A stretch of DNA of 63,014 nucleotides from Acidobacteriaceae bacterium (lineage in GTDB: Bacteria > Acidobacteriota > Terriglobia > Terriglobales > Acidobacteriaceae): the NCBI GenBank assembly GCA_003160215.1, contig PLQW01000129.1:1-63014 (forward strand). The letters run 5' to 3'. Each line of letters opens with the position of its first letter. The stretch's first letter is position 1. Both the position numbers and the translations under genes were made by a program. Shown in pieces: positions 53,180-61,795 of the stretch. The notes beneath the pieces were generated by a model. It searched no databases. It saw only the letters and a list, made by a program, of their open reading frames with translations, and was not told the DNA's origin.

Positions 53180-53422
53180 CACTTGGCAATTAGTGGTTGG
53201 CGGCCGACAGTTCGTACATACAGGTTTCAGAGGACTGGCCGGTTAAAAGTGGCAAGCGCAATTCTTAGGCGTGAGACAGTTCCCATCTCGTCCCGTCTTT
53301 CAATTGACAAAGTTATAACGCTCATCACCTGTGAAACCAATGCAGGTGTCAGAGCACGCCATGGACCTCAAATCCGGCTTTAGACCTAATTGCTAAGCGC
53401 TAATTGCCAACGGCTGACGGCC
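53164..53422. repeat. Heptad element with 29-bp inverted ends
   Basis: Left units AGCCGTT, AGCAATT, AGCACTT, GGCAATT, AGTGGTT, GGCGGCC (53164-53205). Right arm 53386-53414 is the inverse: it matches 53165-53193 at 26 of 29 positions when reverse complemented. The interior (~190 bp) has no recognisable gene. The left arm overlaps the last codons and stop of ribF. Confidence 0.8.
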
Positions 53423-53513
53423 TTACTTCTGCCTCGTTGCCTTGCCGCCACAGGGGCGGTTTGCGTGTTTGAACCGAAACCTGATAGCTTTTGCCATTAC
53501 CCTTAAAAACGCA

Positions 53514-54107
53514 ATGAACAAAGCCATTCGCCTTGCCCTGTTCTGCTGCCTCGCCAGTGCGTCCTTGCTGGCACAACTTCCTACCGATAGCCCGGTTGAC
53601 GTGCTTCGCCATCCTGGCTGGAACAAGGGATTGTTTGTCGGAGGAGGTACCTCCGTCGCCAGTTCACCCAGCGGGCAGTCGTTGCTGGTCGGCTTCCGCC
53701 TCGGTCGCGTGCTGACCAACGAGCACGGCGGTGGGTTTCTCCGCGGCACCTTCGAGATGGCGGCGGACATCATTCCGCTCGACGAATACTTCATCCATGG
53801 GGGACAGTACGCTGGGGGAATTGATCCGTTCATCGCCAAGTGGAACTTCACCAGCCCTTGCAAAGTTGCACCCTATTTCGCGGCCGTGGGAGGCGTGCTC
53901 TTCAGTGCCCACAACCTGCCGCCGGGCGATACCTCGCAAATCAACTTCACCAGCGGGGCGGAAGTGGGTGTGCAGATGTTCGGCAAGGAGCGAAACTCCT
54001 GGGACCTGGCAGTCAAGGCTTATCACCTTTCCAACGCTTCGATCGGTAACCACAATCCCGGCATCAACGCGTCGCTGCAGTTCATGCTGGGGTACACGTG
54101 GCACTAG
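53514..54107 (+). CDS. PagL-like lipid A deacylase/acyloxyacyl hydrolase family protein
   Basis: A 197-residue outer-membrane beta-barrel candidate with a signal peptide (MNKAIRLALFCCLASASLLA). The C-terminal strand block AYHLSNASIGNHNPGINA matches the PagL family, with the catalytic His and Ser (HLS) in place. The third catalytic residue, Glu in P. aeruginosa PagL, aligns with Asn in PGIN, so activity may differ. PagL removes the 3-O acyl chain of lipid A. The extended frame from 53442 is noncoding. Its TAG stop is the first three bases of a palindromic repeat. Confidence 0.75.
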   Translation: MNKAIRLALFCCLASASLLAQLPTDSPVDVLRHPGWNKGLFVGGGTSVASSPSGQSLLVGFRLGRVLTNEHGGGFLRGTFEMAADIIPLDEYFIHGGQYAGGIDPFIAKWNFTSPCKVAPYFAAVGGVLFSAHNLPPGDTSQINFTSGAEVGVQMFGKERNSWDLAVKAYHLSNASIGNHNPGINASLQFMLGYTWH

Positions 54108-54305
54108 AGCGCTTCCAGAGTGGCTGTAGCTCAGGTAGTGCGGGCCTTCAGGCCCGCATCCAAGGGCGAGAATAAGAATCGGTTCAGCCGCTGAGGTCGC
54201 CGAGCTCAGCGGCTGAAGCCAGGAATTGTGCGGGCGTTCTTGCCGCGGGCCTGAAGGCCCGCACTACCCGTACGAGTGGATACACCAATCGTGGAACCGC
54301 GTCTA
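54105..54305. repeat. MITE/REP-like nested palindrome, copy 2
   Basis: 201 bp. Left end TAGAGCGCTTCCAGAG; right end GGAACCGCGTCTA. A 24-bp perfect inverted pair starts GGTAGTGCGGG (54134-54157) and closes at 54245-54268. An inner perfect 13-bp pair TTCAGCCGCTGAG (54183-54195) and CTCAGCGGCTGAA (54205-54217) adds a second hairpin. Its first bases are the stop of the pagL-like gene. Confidence 0.85.
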
Positions 54306-54357
54306 GAACTCCGGGTCTGAGCGACGCCCGTCCAATTGCCGCTGCTACACTGATGCG

Positions 54358-55248
54358 GTGCGCAGGCTCATCGTCAATGCCGACGATTTCGGTTTAACCG
54401 CGGGAGTGAACCGCGGCATCGTCGAAGCGCAGGAGCGTGGGATAGTGAGCTCGGCCACGCTCATGGCGAATGTGCGGGCTTTCGAGGAAGCGGCCAGCCT
54501 GGCGCGCTCGCTGGCCGACCGCAAGGCACGCTTCAGCGTGGGCTGCCACGTGGTATTGCTCGATGGTGAACCGCTGTTGCCGGCCGACCGAGTAGCCAGC
54601 TTGTTGCAATCCGGCGCGCAGAACGGTAGCCGCCAGTTTCGCGTCAAGCTGAATGACTTTGTAGTGGCTTCCCTCCGCAACAAGCTCAACCCTACCGAGA
54701 TCGAAGCTGAGGCCAGCGCTCAGATCGAGCGCCTGCAATCTGCCGGTGTGCGGCCGTCTCATTTCGACACCCACAAGCACGCCCACATGTTTCCGGCGGT
54801 GCTGAGGCCACTGCTGCGAGCGGCGCGCGAGTGCGGCGTTCCGGCCGTGCGGAATCCCTTTGGCCGAGTGTGGCCGTTGCCGGCGGCAGACCTACTGCGA
54901 AAGCGCAAGCTGTGGCGGCGTTTCGCCGAACTGAACGTGCTGCGGAGCTTTGCAACCAGGTTCCGCCGCGAGGTTGAGGCCCACGGCCTGCGCACAACCG
55001 ACGGATCGCTCGCCGTGCTGGTTACGGGATTTCTCGACTTGAAACTTTTCACCGCGATCGTGAACAGCATCCCAGAAGGGACATGGGAGTTCGTCTGCCA
55101 TCCTGGTTACAACGACGCTGACCTCGATCAGGTACGCACGCGGTTGCGGGAGTCGCGGATGCAGGAACTCGGCCTGCTGACCTCGCCGGAAGCGAAGGAG
55201 GTTCTCGAGCGGCGTGGGATTGAGTTGATCACCTATCGGGATCTGTGA
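54358..55248 (+). CDS. ChbG/HpnK-type carbohydrate deacetylase
   Basis: A 296-residue YdjC-fold deacetylase. The N-terminal NADDFGLT gives the metal Asp pair, and HKHAHMFP provides the catalytic/metal His region. Family members deacetylate chitobiose or the hopanoid biosynthetic intermediate (HpnK); no hopanoid cluster is visible here, so HpnK is only suggested. The start is the GTG at 54358, right after the palindromic element; no strong ribosome site is seen. Confidence 0.88.
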   Translation: MRRLIVNADDFGLTAGVNRGIVEAQERGIVSSATLMANVRAFEEAASLARSLADRKARFSVGCHVVLLDGEPLLPADRVASLLQSGAQNGSRQFRVKLNDFVVASLRNKLNPTEIEAEASAQIERLQSAGVRPSHFDTHKHAHMFPAVLRPLLRAARECGVPAVRNPFGRVWPLPAADLLRKRKLWRRFAELNVLRSFATRFRREVEAHGLRTTDGSLAVLVTGFLDLKLFTAIVNSIPEGTWEFVCHPGYNDADLDQVRTRLRESRMQELGLLTSPEAKEVLERRGIELITYRDL

Positions 55249-55260
55249 CTCCTGAGACCA

Positions 55261-55412
55261 GTAAGTTGTAGCCTGGGTAGTGCGGGCCTTCAGGCCCGCG
55301 TTAAGACCGCCTGCACAATTTCTGAAGCGGTTTTTCGTATTGTCCCTGGACGCGGGCCTGAAGGCCCGCACTACCCGTGCAAGCGGACACAGCGATCCCG
55401 GAACCAGTCTCT
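55261..55412. repeat. MITE/REP-like nested palindrome, copy 3
   Basis: Shorter copy. A 25-bp perfect inverted pair, GGTAGTGCGGG... at 55276-55300 and its complement at 55351-55375. The right tail AGCGATCCCGGAACC resembles those of copies 1 and 2; the left TAGAGCG end is missing or diverged. It lies between the hpnK-type and decarboxylase genes. Confidence 0.8.
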
Positions 55413-55475
55413 CGCCGCTCGCGCTACAATGGCTGTCCCAGCAAATCGGCCCGAAGCGCGGCGGACACATCGCCC

Positions 55476-56885
55476 ATGAATCCACTTGTACTCTCGGACG
55501 CTGACTACAAAGCAGTCTTTGAGCGCATCACCCAACTCGCGTTGGAGTATGTCGCGTCGGTGGGCGACCAGCCTAGTTTTCCGAAAATAACTGGGAGCGA
55601 AACTGAAGCTTTATTCGCTAAGCCATTGCCAGAACAGGGGATGGGAAACTGCTCCCTCGACGATCTGGACCGGGTGATCGAGTTTGTGCGAGTTACCAGC
55701 CCGCGTTTTTTGGGCTATGTGCTCGGCTCGGGAGAGCCGATCGGCGCCGCAGCCGATCTGCTGGCTAGCGTGCTGAACCAGAACGTGACGGCATGGCGCT
55801 CGTCGCCCTCGGCGGTGACGATCGAGCGCGTCGTGGTGGGTTGGCTGGCGGAAGCGATCGGGTGCACGGGCTTCAGTGGAAGTTTGACTGGCGGCGGTTC
55901 GTCGGCAAACCTGATGGGACTCGCCTTGGCCCGCGAAGCACGCGTGCCGGCCAACGAGTGCGGTGCGCGGCCTGGAACTGTTTATGCCTCCGAGCAAATC
56001 CACATGTCGATTCCCAAAGCCATCGCGTTGCTGGGCATCGGTCGGGAGAATCTGCGGCTCATTCCGTGCGACGACAACTTTCGCATTCGTGTCGATCTTT
56101 TGCGCACCAGCGTGGAGCGCGACGTCCGTGCTGGACTGACGCCTATCGCGATCGTGGGTTCTGCGGGAACGGTTTCTACCGGGAGCATCGATCCGCTGCC
56201 GGAGCTGGCGGAAGTCGCTCGCGAATCGGGCGCCTGGTTTCACGTGGACGGAGCCTACGGCGCGCTGGCCGCCATCGCCGAACCGGCGAAGTTTGCTGGA
56301 CTGAACCAGACTGATTCGCTGTCGCTCGATCCCCACAAGTGGCTGTATCAGCCGCTCGATTGCGGATGCCTGCTCTACCGCGATGCTGCCGCCGCGCGCC
56401 GCGCATTCTCGCACACTGGAGACTACGCCAAATCGCTGGTCGACGATCCCGTGGAGGGCTTTGCGTTCTTCGAGGAAACGATAGAACTGTCGCGACGCTT
56501 TCGCGCGCTGAAGATTTGGTTGTCGTTGCGCTACCACGGGTTGGGGAACTTCCGCGAGGCGATCCGCAACGACTTAACGCACGCGCAGCTATTGGCCGGT
56601 CTCATTGCGAAGCAACCCGAACTCGAACTGCTGGCTCCCGTCGCGCTCAGCGCAGTCTGCTTCCGTTATCGCTCGCGGAACGATGCTGACCGCGAATGTG
56701 ACGCGCTGAACCAGGAAATATTGCAGCGCGTGGTTCGCCGAGGAAAGGTATTCTTGTCCAACGCGACGATTCATGGCAGTTTCGCGTTGCGGGCCTGCAT
56801 CGTCAATCATCGCACCACGCCGGAGGACATCGAGCAGGTGGTGAGCGAGGTGCTTGCTGTAGGCAGAGAACTGTCTGCGGGATAA
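55476..56885 (+). CDS. PLP-dependent decarboxylase (group II)
   Basis: A 469-residue pyridoxal-phosphate decarboxylase of the aromatic-L-amino-acid/glutamate type. The internal aldimine Lys is in DPHKWLYQP, the PLP-phosphate region is FSGSLTGGGSSANL and the Asp-His part FHVDGAYGA is complete. Substrate could be an aromatic amino acid; it cannot be fixed from sequence. The frame starts upstream at 55377 inside the repeat, but MNPLVLSDADYKA at 55476 is the sensible start. It follows the palindromic element. Confidence 0.9.
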   Translation: MNPLVLSDADYKAVFERITQLALEYVASVGDQPSFPKITGSETEALFAKPLPEQGMGNCSLDDLDRVIEFVRVTSPRFLGYVLGSGEPIGAAADLLASVLNQNVTAWRSSPSAVTIERVVVGWLAEAIGCTGFSGSLTGGGSSANLMGLALAREARVPANECGARPGTVYASEQIHMSIPKAIALLGIGRENLRLIPCDDNFRIRVDLLRTSVERDVRAGLTPIAIVGSAGTVSTGSIDPLPELAEVARESGAWFHVDGAYGALAAIAEPAKFAGLNQTDSLSLDPHKWLYQPLDCGCLLYRDAAAARRAFSHTGDYAKSLVDDPVEGFAFFEETIELSRRFRALKIWLSLRYHGLGNFREAIRNDLTHAQLLAGLIAKQPELELLAPVALSAVCFRYRSRNDADRECDALNQEILQRVVRRGKVFLSNATIHGSFALRACIVNHRTTPEDIEQVVSEVLAVGRELSAG

Positions 56886-56979
56886 TCCAAATAAAGCGCC
56901 CCTCTACTAGTGCTCGAAGGGATAGAGTAATTTCTAAACTGCCTCAGTACACGCTTCTGTCCGCGATCGGAAAGTGATC

Positions 56980-58047
56980 ATGCCAACCGCTCCGCAACGC
57001 ATGTCGCCGGTGAACCGCGACGAAATCGTGACCACGGCGCCATGCCGTGCCGATCTCGCCGGCGGGACAATCGACATCTGGCCGCTGTATCTTTTCCATC
57101 CCGGCGCGGTGAGTGTAAATATTGCTGTCGCCATCCTGACCAGTTGCAAGATCACTCCGCTGAGCGGACGGGAGATCGTTCTCCGATCGCAGGACACCGG
57201 GCGGCACGAGCGTTTTGCCGGCCTCGAAGAACTGCTGGCGGCAAACACCTATCGGCACCCGCTGGCTGCTCATCTCGTCCGCTTTTTCAAACCGTCTGCT
57301 GGGTTCCTGCTGGAAACACATTCGGAATCGCCCGCCGGCGCGGGCATCTCCGGTTCTTCGGCCTTGATGATCGCCACCACTGCGGCCCTGGCGCGATTTG
57401 TAGGGCGCACGATCGATATCGAACAGATTCGCGTGATTGCGCAGAATGTCGAAGCCCAACTGATCCGCGTACCCACCGGCTGCCAGGATTATTATCCGGC
57501 GATGTACGGCGGTGTGAGCGCAGTGCATCTCGGGCCTGACGGAATCCGCTGGGAGGCGGTGCCGGTTTCTCTCGACGAGATCGATCAGCGATTCGTTCTC
57601 TTCTACACCGGAGCGCCGCGGCAGTCGGGCATCAACAACTGGGAGGTATTCAAGCAGCACATCGACGGCGACAAGCACGTCATACACAACTTCGCGGAAA
57701 TCTCGCGCATTGCCCAGGCCATGCATCGTGCTCTTGGCGCAGCGCAATGGGCCGACGTGGAGCGCCTACTACGTGAGGAGTGGAAGTTGCGGCGGACCAA
57801 CGCTCCCGGCATCGCCACTCCGCTGATCGACAAGCTGATCGCCGTGGCTATGCAACAAGGTGCGCGAGCCGCCAAAGTTTGCGGCGCCGGAGGCGGCGGC
57901 TGCGTGATCGTGTTCATCGAAAAAGGTACACGCCAGCGAGTTGAAGGCGCGATTCGCGAGAATGGCGGCCAACCGCTTGATTTCTCCGTAGCACGCCAGG
58001 GATTGGCGTTTCACTCGGCGCCGGAGCTGAAGACGGCGAAGGTTTAG
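56980..58047 (+). CDS. GHMP-family sugar kinase
   Basis: A 355-residue GHMP kinase. APCRADLAGGTIDIW is the substrate start, SPAGAGISGSSALMIATTAALA is the ATP-binding motif 2 and KVCGAGGGGCVIVF is the C-terminal motif 3. The closest known relatives phosphorylate sugars such as D-glycero-D-manno-heptose 7-phosphate or fucose; the exact sugar is open. The ATG at 56980 is preferred over GTG 56974 with GGAAAG before it. Next gene (CPBP) begins 3 bp after its stop. Confidence 0.85.
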   Translation: MPTAPQRMSPVNRDEIVTTAPCRADLAGGTIDIWPLYLFHPGAVSVNIAVAILTSCKITPLSGREIVLRSQDTGRHERFAGLEELLAANTYRHPLAAHLVRFFKPSAGFLLETHSESPAGAGISGSSALMIATTAALARFVGRTIDIEQIRVIAQNVEAQLIRVPTGCQDYYPAMYGGVSAVHLGPDGIRWEAVPVSLDEIDQRFVLFYTGAPRQSGINNWEVFKQHIDGDKHVIHNFAEISRIAQAMHRALGAAQWADVERLLREEWKLRRTNAPGIATPLIDKLIAVAMQQGARAAKVCGAGGGGCVIVFIEKGTRQRVEGAIRENGGQPLDFSVARQGLAFHSAPELKTAKV

Positions 58048-58049
58048 CT

Positions 58050-58955
58050 ATGTTCACGACAACCACGGGACGCCTTCATCCGGTGTGGGCGTTCGTGGTG
58101 TCGGCTTTGTTTTCGGTGCTGGCGTTTCTGGTAGCGGGCTTCGCCGCCGGAGCGATCGCCGGCGATCGCGTCTTGCTCTTCGAGGCGATCTTCCGTCCTC
58201 TGTTGGCGTTGCTGCTGATCGCGGTGTTCGCCTGGTTGCTGACCGCCGCCGACCACATCGAGGATCATCGTGTCGCTGCCTTGGGATTGCCGCGCGCAAA
58301 AGGCTGGCTCAAGCAATTCACAACAGGCTGCGTCCTCGGATTCGTGCTGACGGTTTTGGCGATTGTTCCGATCGCGATTTGGGGGCATGCCAGCACCAGA
58401 TTTCGCTTCAGCCTGCACACCTTGCCGAGGGTAGGGGCCGTACTGCTCATTCTTCTGCTCGGGGCACTGGCGGAAGAGTTGATGTTTCGCGGCTATCCCT
58501 TTCAACACCTGGAACAGGGTATCGGAGCAATCGGCGCGATCGCGGTCTTCTCGGTGATGTTTGGGGTGGTGCATCTGGCTAATCCCGGCGCCAGCCCTTG
58601 GGGACTGATCAATACGATCCTGATTGGCGTGCTGCTCTCCATTGCCTACCTGCGGACCCGAGCTTTGTGGTTGCCATGGGGCATTCACTTCGGCTGGAAT
58701 TTCGCGCTCGGATTCCTCTTTGGCCTGCCAGTGAGCGGCATTCGGCTTTTCAACGTCGTGGTGCGGACCACGGCCAGCGGGCCGCAGTGGGTCACTGGCG
58801 GTAGCTACGGACTGGAGGCCAGCGCGACGGCTGTCATCGTCATTCTTATCGGCGTCGTCGTGGTTTGGAGGCTACCGCTGGCGCGACTCGCGCAACCGGC
58901 GTCGCCGACGCCGGAGACGGAATACCGCGACAGCCTTTCGGGCATCCAACCCTAG
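58050..58955 (+). CDS. CPBP-family intramembrane protease
   Basis: A 301-residue membrane protein with about eight hydrophobic helices. The CPBP (Abi) motifs are EELMFRGYP with the Glu pair, FGVVHLAN and HFGWNFALG, giving the catalytic Glu and His residues of the intramembrane endopeptidase family. Roles in others range from prenyl-protein processing to bacteriocin self-immunity; not decidable here. It overlaps almost directly with the GHMP kinase gene end (2-bp gap), suggesting cotranscription. Confidence 0.9.
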   Translation: MFTTTTGRLHPVWAFVVSALFSVLAFLVAGFAAGAIAGDRVLLFEAIFRPLLALLLIAVFAWLLTAADHIEDHRVAALGLPRAKGWLKQFTTGCVLGFVLTVLAIVPIAIWGHASTRFRFSLHTLPRVGAVLLILLLGALAEELMFRGYPFQHLEQGIGAIGAIAVFSVMFGVVHLANPGASPWGLINTILIGVLLSIAYLRTRALWLPWGIHFGWNFALGFLFGLPVSGIRLFNVVVRTTASGPQWVTGGSYGLEASATAVIVILIGVVVVWRLPLARLAQPASPTPETEYRDSLSGIQP

Positions 58956-59008
58956 TGTGTATCCCAACCCGGGATGAGCATATAATCTGAAACAATCTGG
59001 GTGTTTCC

Positions 59009-60043
59009 ATGAGCCGCAATTGTTTCAGCCTATTCGCTACGGCAGTTCTGCTACTGGCGATGTCCGCATTTGCCGATGACACCAAAGCGCCATCCAAGCT
59101 ACCGTCGGAGAAAATGACACCGCAGACTCGCATGTTAGTGATCCGCGATCTGACGGCGGAGCGCGTTTTTGCGCGGCGCTTGTTTCCCATCGGTGAAAAG
59201 GGTTTGCAGATCAAGAATGGGGTGGTGACTCCTAGCGACTCGCGGATTGTGCAATTGGTCTCGGAAAACGGAGCTGCGGCGCGGCCGGGCGACCGGGTCG
59301 TCATTTCTAACGTGATCATCAAAGAAAACTCAATCGTCTTCCAGGTCAACGGGGGACCGAAGAAGCACGAGAAATGGTATCAGCACGTTCAGGTGGGCGC
59401 CGGAGGGGGAATGAGCACGGTGGGCGGAGCCCCAAAGAGCCTGGAGGCGAAAGGCTCGCAGGTGACGCTCGAGTTCGATAAGTACGTGCCCGAGCTGACC
59501 GGCGATCAGGTCCGTGATTTGCTGTCGCCGGTTTTTGATTTCAAGGCACTCAATCAGGCTGAGGCATATGAGAAGACCTTGCCTCCTAAGGTGCAGGAGG
59601 CAATCAAGAACCACAAGGTCCTAGTGGGCATGGACCGCGACATGGTGATCTACGCCAAGGGACGTCCGCCCAGGAAGATCCGCGATAAGGACGAAAAGGG
59701 CCAGGACTACGAAGAATGGATCTACGGCGATCCACCGGAGGAGGTGGACTTCGTGCGCTTCCAAGGTCAGGTGGTTGCGCGATTAGAGATTATGACCGTG
59801 GACGGACAGAAGATTGTTCGCACCGAAAAGGAAGTGGACCTGAAGGCAGCGGACACGGAGGTTGCCGAGAAGAAGCCGGCCGAAAGACCGGCGAACGCTC
59901 CCACCTTGCGCCGTCCGGGGGAGCAACCGGAATATCCGCAGGACAACCAGACGCACCCCAACACGCCGTATCCTGCCCCCGGCACCACCGGACCCGATAC
60001 GACCCCGGGCATGCCGCCGCAGTCGCTGGCTGGCGCTTCATGA
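59009..60043 (+). CDS. Secreted protein with BamE/SmpA-like fold
   Basis: A 344-residue exported protein (signal peptide MSRNCFSLFATAVLLLAMSAFA). A middle part KVLVGMDRDMVIYAKGRPPRKIR leading to YEEWIYGDPPEEVDFVRFQGQVV resembles the SmpA/OmlA (BamE) lipoprotein domain, in which a short motif before a helix and a beta-sheet follow each other. The C-terminal ~60 residues are Pro, Asn, Thr and Gly rich and probably disordered. A TATAAT lies 22 bp before the ATG. Function unknown; it is unlike BamE in length. Confidence 0.75.
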   Translation: MSRNCFSLFATAVLLLAMSAFADDTKAPSKLPSEKMTPQTRMLVIRDLTAERVFARRLFPIGEKGLQIKNGVVTPSDSRIVQLVSENGAAARPGDRVVISNVIIKENSIVFQVNGGPKKHEKWYQHVQVGAGGGMSTVGGAPKSLEAKGSQVTLEFDKYVPELTGDQVRDLLSPVFDFKALNQAEAYEKTLPPKVQEAIKNHKVLVGMDRDMVIYAKGRPPRKIRDKDEKGQDYEEWIYGDPPEEVDFVRFQGQVVARLEIMTVDGQKIVRTEKEVDLKAADTEVAEKKPAERPANAPTLRRPGEQPEYPQDNQTHPNTPYPAPGTTGPDTTPGMPPQSLAGAS

Positions 60044-60103
60044 ATGTGACATGAATGTGCTCTCCATTTGGCACCCCCACACACGCCCCTTTACACTGTT
60101 AAA

Positions 60104-61744
60104 GTGAGGATTGCACTCGGGCAGATCAATACCACCGTCGGCGATTTCGCGGGCAATTCCGCAAAGATCATCGAGTACGCGCGACGGGCCAGGAGCGCCG
60201 GCGCCGATCTCATTCTCTTTCCCGAGCTGAGCGTTTGCGGATATCCGCCGCGCGACTTGGTGGAGCGTTCCTGGTTTGTGGAGCGCAACCGGCAAGCCGC
60301 GGAATCGATCGCGGTGGAGACGCAGGGCATTGCCGTGATCTGCGGCCTGGTCACTCCCGCCAATTCCGCCACCGGCAAGTCCGTGTTGAACTCCGCGGCG
60401 CTGCTGCGTGACGGAAAGATTGCCGCCATCCAATCGAAACGCCTGCTGCCCAGCTACGATGTGTTCGACGAGATGCGCAACTTCGCGCCCGCCGATCACC
60501 AACAACTGCTTGCATTTGACGGCAAGCAACTCGCGCTCACCGTTTGCGAGGACGCGTGGAACGACAAGAATTTCTGGGACCGTCAGCTGTACGGGGTCGA
60601 TCCCGTGGAAGACTTGATCGGGACCGGTGGACAAATTCTTCTGAACATCTCGGCATCTCCGTTTTATCTTCACAAACGCGAACTGCGACGTGACATGCTG
60701 GCCACCATCGCCAGACATTACCGCATTCCCGTTGCCCTGGTAAACCAGGTTGGCGGAAATGACAGCCTGGTATTTGACGGATCGAGCTTCGCGCTGGGGC
60801 CCGACGGGCGTGTGATCGCGCAAGCGAAGTCGTTCGAAGAGGACCTCGTTTGCTTTGACAGCGAGTCGCTCGCCGGTGACCTCCACCCGTGCGAGGAAGG
60901 AGTGGAGTCGAGTGCCTATTCCGCGCTGGTGTTGGGTACCCGCGATTACGTCCATAAGTGCGGCTTCCAACGGGCCGTGCTGGGACTGAGCGGAGGTATC
61001 GATTCGGCGATTACCGCATGTATTGCCGTGGACGCACTGGGTCGCGAGAACGTCATCGGGGTGGGCATGCCGGGGCCGTATTCTTCCTCCGGCAGCATTG
61101 CTGACTCTGCCGCTCTGGCTCAGCACCTTGGCATTCCCTATGAACTGGTGCCGATTGGCGACATCTTCGACGCGTATCTGAAGGCGCTTGAACCTATGTT
61201 CGCCGGCCGCGTGCAGGACGTGACCGAAGAAAATATTCAGGCGCGTATTCGCGGCTCGTTGCTGATGGCAGTATCCAACAAGTTTGGCGCGCTGCTGCTG
61301 ACTACCGGAAATAAATCGGAGATTGGGGTGGGCTACTGTACCCTCTACGGAGACATGTGCGGAGGACTGGCGGTCATCTCCGACGTGCCCAAAACGCTGA
61401 TCTACCGCCTGGCGCGGTACGTGAATTCGCGCTCGCCCGTGATTCCCGTGTCTACCATAGAAAAACCTCCTTCCGCGGAATTGCGGCCTGACCAGAAGGA
61501 CAGCGATTCGCTACCGGCATACGAAGTTCTCGATACAATCCTGGAAGACTACATTGAAGACAATCGGTCCCCGGATGCAATTGCACTGCAGCACAGCTAC
61601 GATCCAGAGCTGGTACGAAAGGTGGTTCGCATGGTTGACAAGAGCGAATACAAGCGCCAGCAAGCAGCTCCCGGCTTGAAGATTTCGGAGAAGGCATTCG
61701 GATTTGGACGCCGCTATCCCATCGCCGCCAAGGCGGAGATGTGA
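60104..61744 (+). CDS. nadE: Glutamine-dependent NAD+ synthase
   Basis: A 546-residue two-domain enzyme, amidating deamido-NAD to NAD with ammonia from glutamine. The N-terminal nitrilase-fold domain shows catalytic Glu in FPELSVCGYP, Lys in SKRLLPSYD and Cys in TVCEDAW. The C-terminal synthetase domain has the P-loop LSGGIDSAI and TGNKSEIGVGY. The GTG at 60104 (MRIALGQINT) is chosen; the frame extending to 60068 adds an unrelated segment. It is last of the metabolic genes before the Dsb-type protein. Confidence 0.94.
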   Translation: MRIALGQINTTVGDFAGNSAKIIEYARRARSAGADLILFPELSVCGYPPRDLVERSWFVERNRQAAESIAVETQGIAVICGLVTPANSATGKSVLNSAALLRDGKIAAIQSKRLLPSYDVFDEMRNFAPADHQQLLAFDGKQLALTVCEDAWNDKNFWDRQLYGVDPVEDLIGTGGQILLNISASPFYLHKRELRRDMLATIARHYRIPVALVNQVGGNDSLVFDGSSFALGPDGRVIAQAKSFEEDLVCFDSESLAGDLHPCEEGVESSAYSALVLGTRDYVHKCGFQRAVLGLSGGIDSAITACIAVDALGRENVIGVGMPGPYSSSGSIADSAALAQHLGIPYELVPIGDIFDAYLKALEPMFAGRVQDVTEENIQARIRGSLLMAVSNKFGALLLTTGNKSEIGVGYCTLYGDMCGGLAVISDVPKTLIYRLARYVNSRSPVIPVSTIEKPPSAELRPDQKDSDSLPAYEVLDTILEDYIEDNRSPDAIALQHSYDPELVRKVVRMVDKSEYKRQQAAPGLKISEKAFGFGRRYPIAAKAEM

Positions 61745-61795
61745 CCCTACCCGCACGTTTAGTTTTGCACTTTTGTGTCAGACGAGAAAGGAACC

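Noticed and set aside
53206-53385. Interior of the 53.2-53.4 kb heptad element as a small gene
   Set aside because: The open frame there (53183-53383) starts in the repeat and has no family match or ribosome site.
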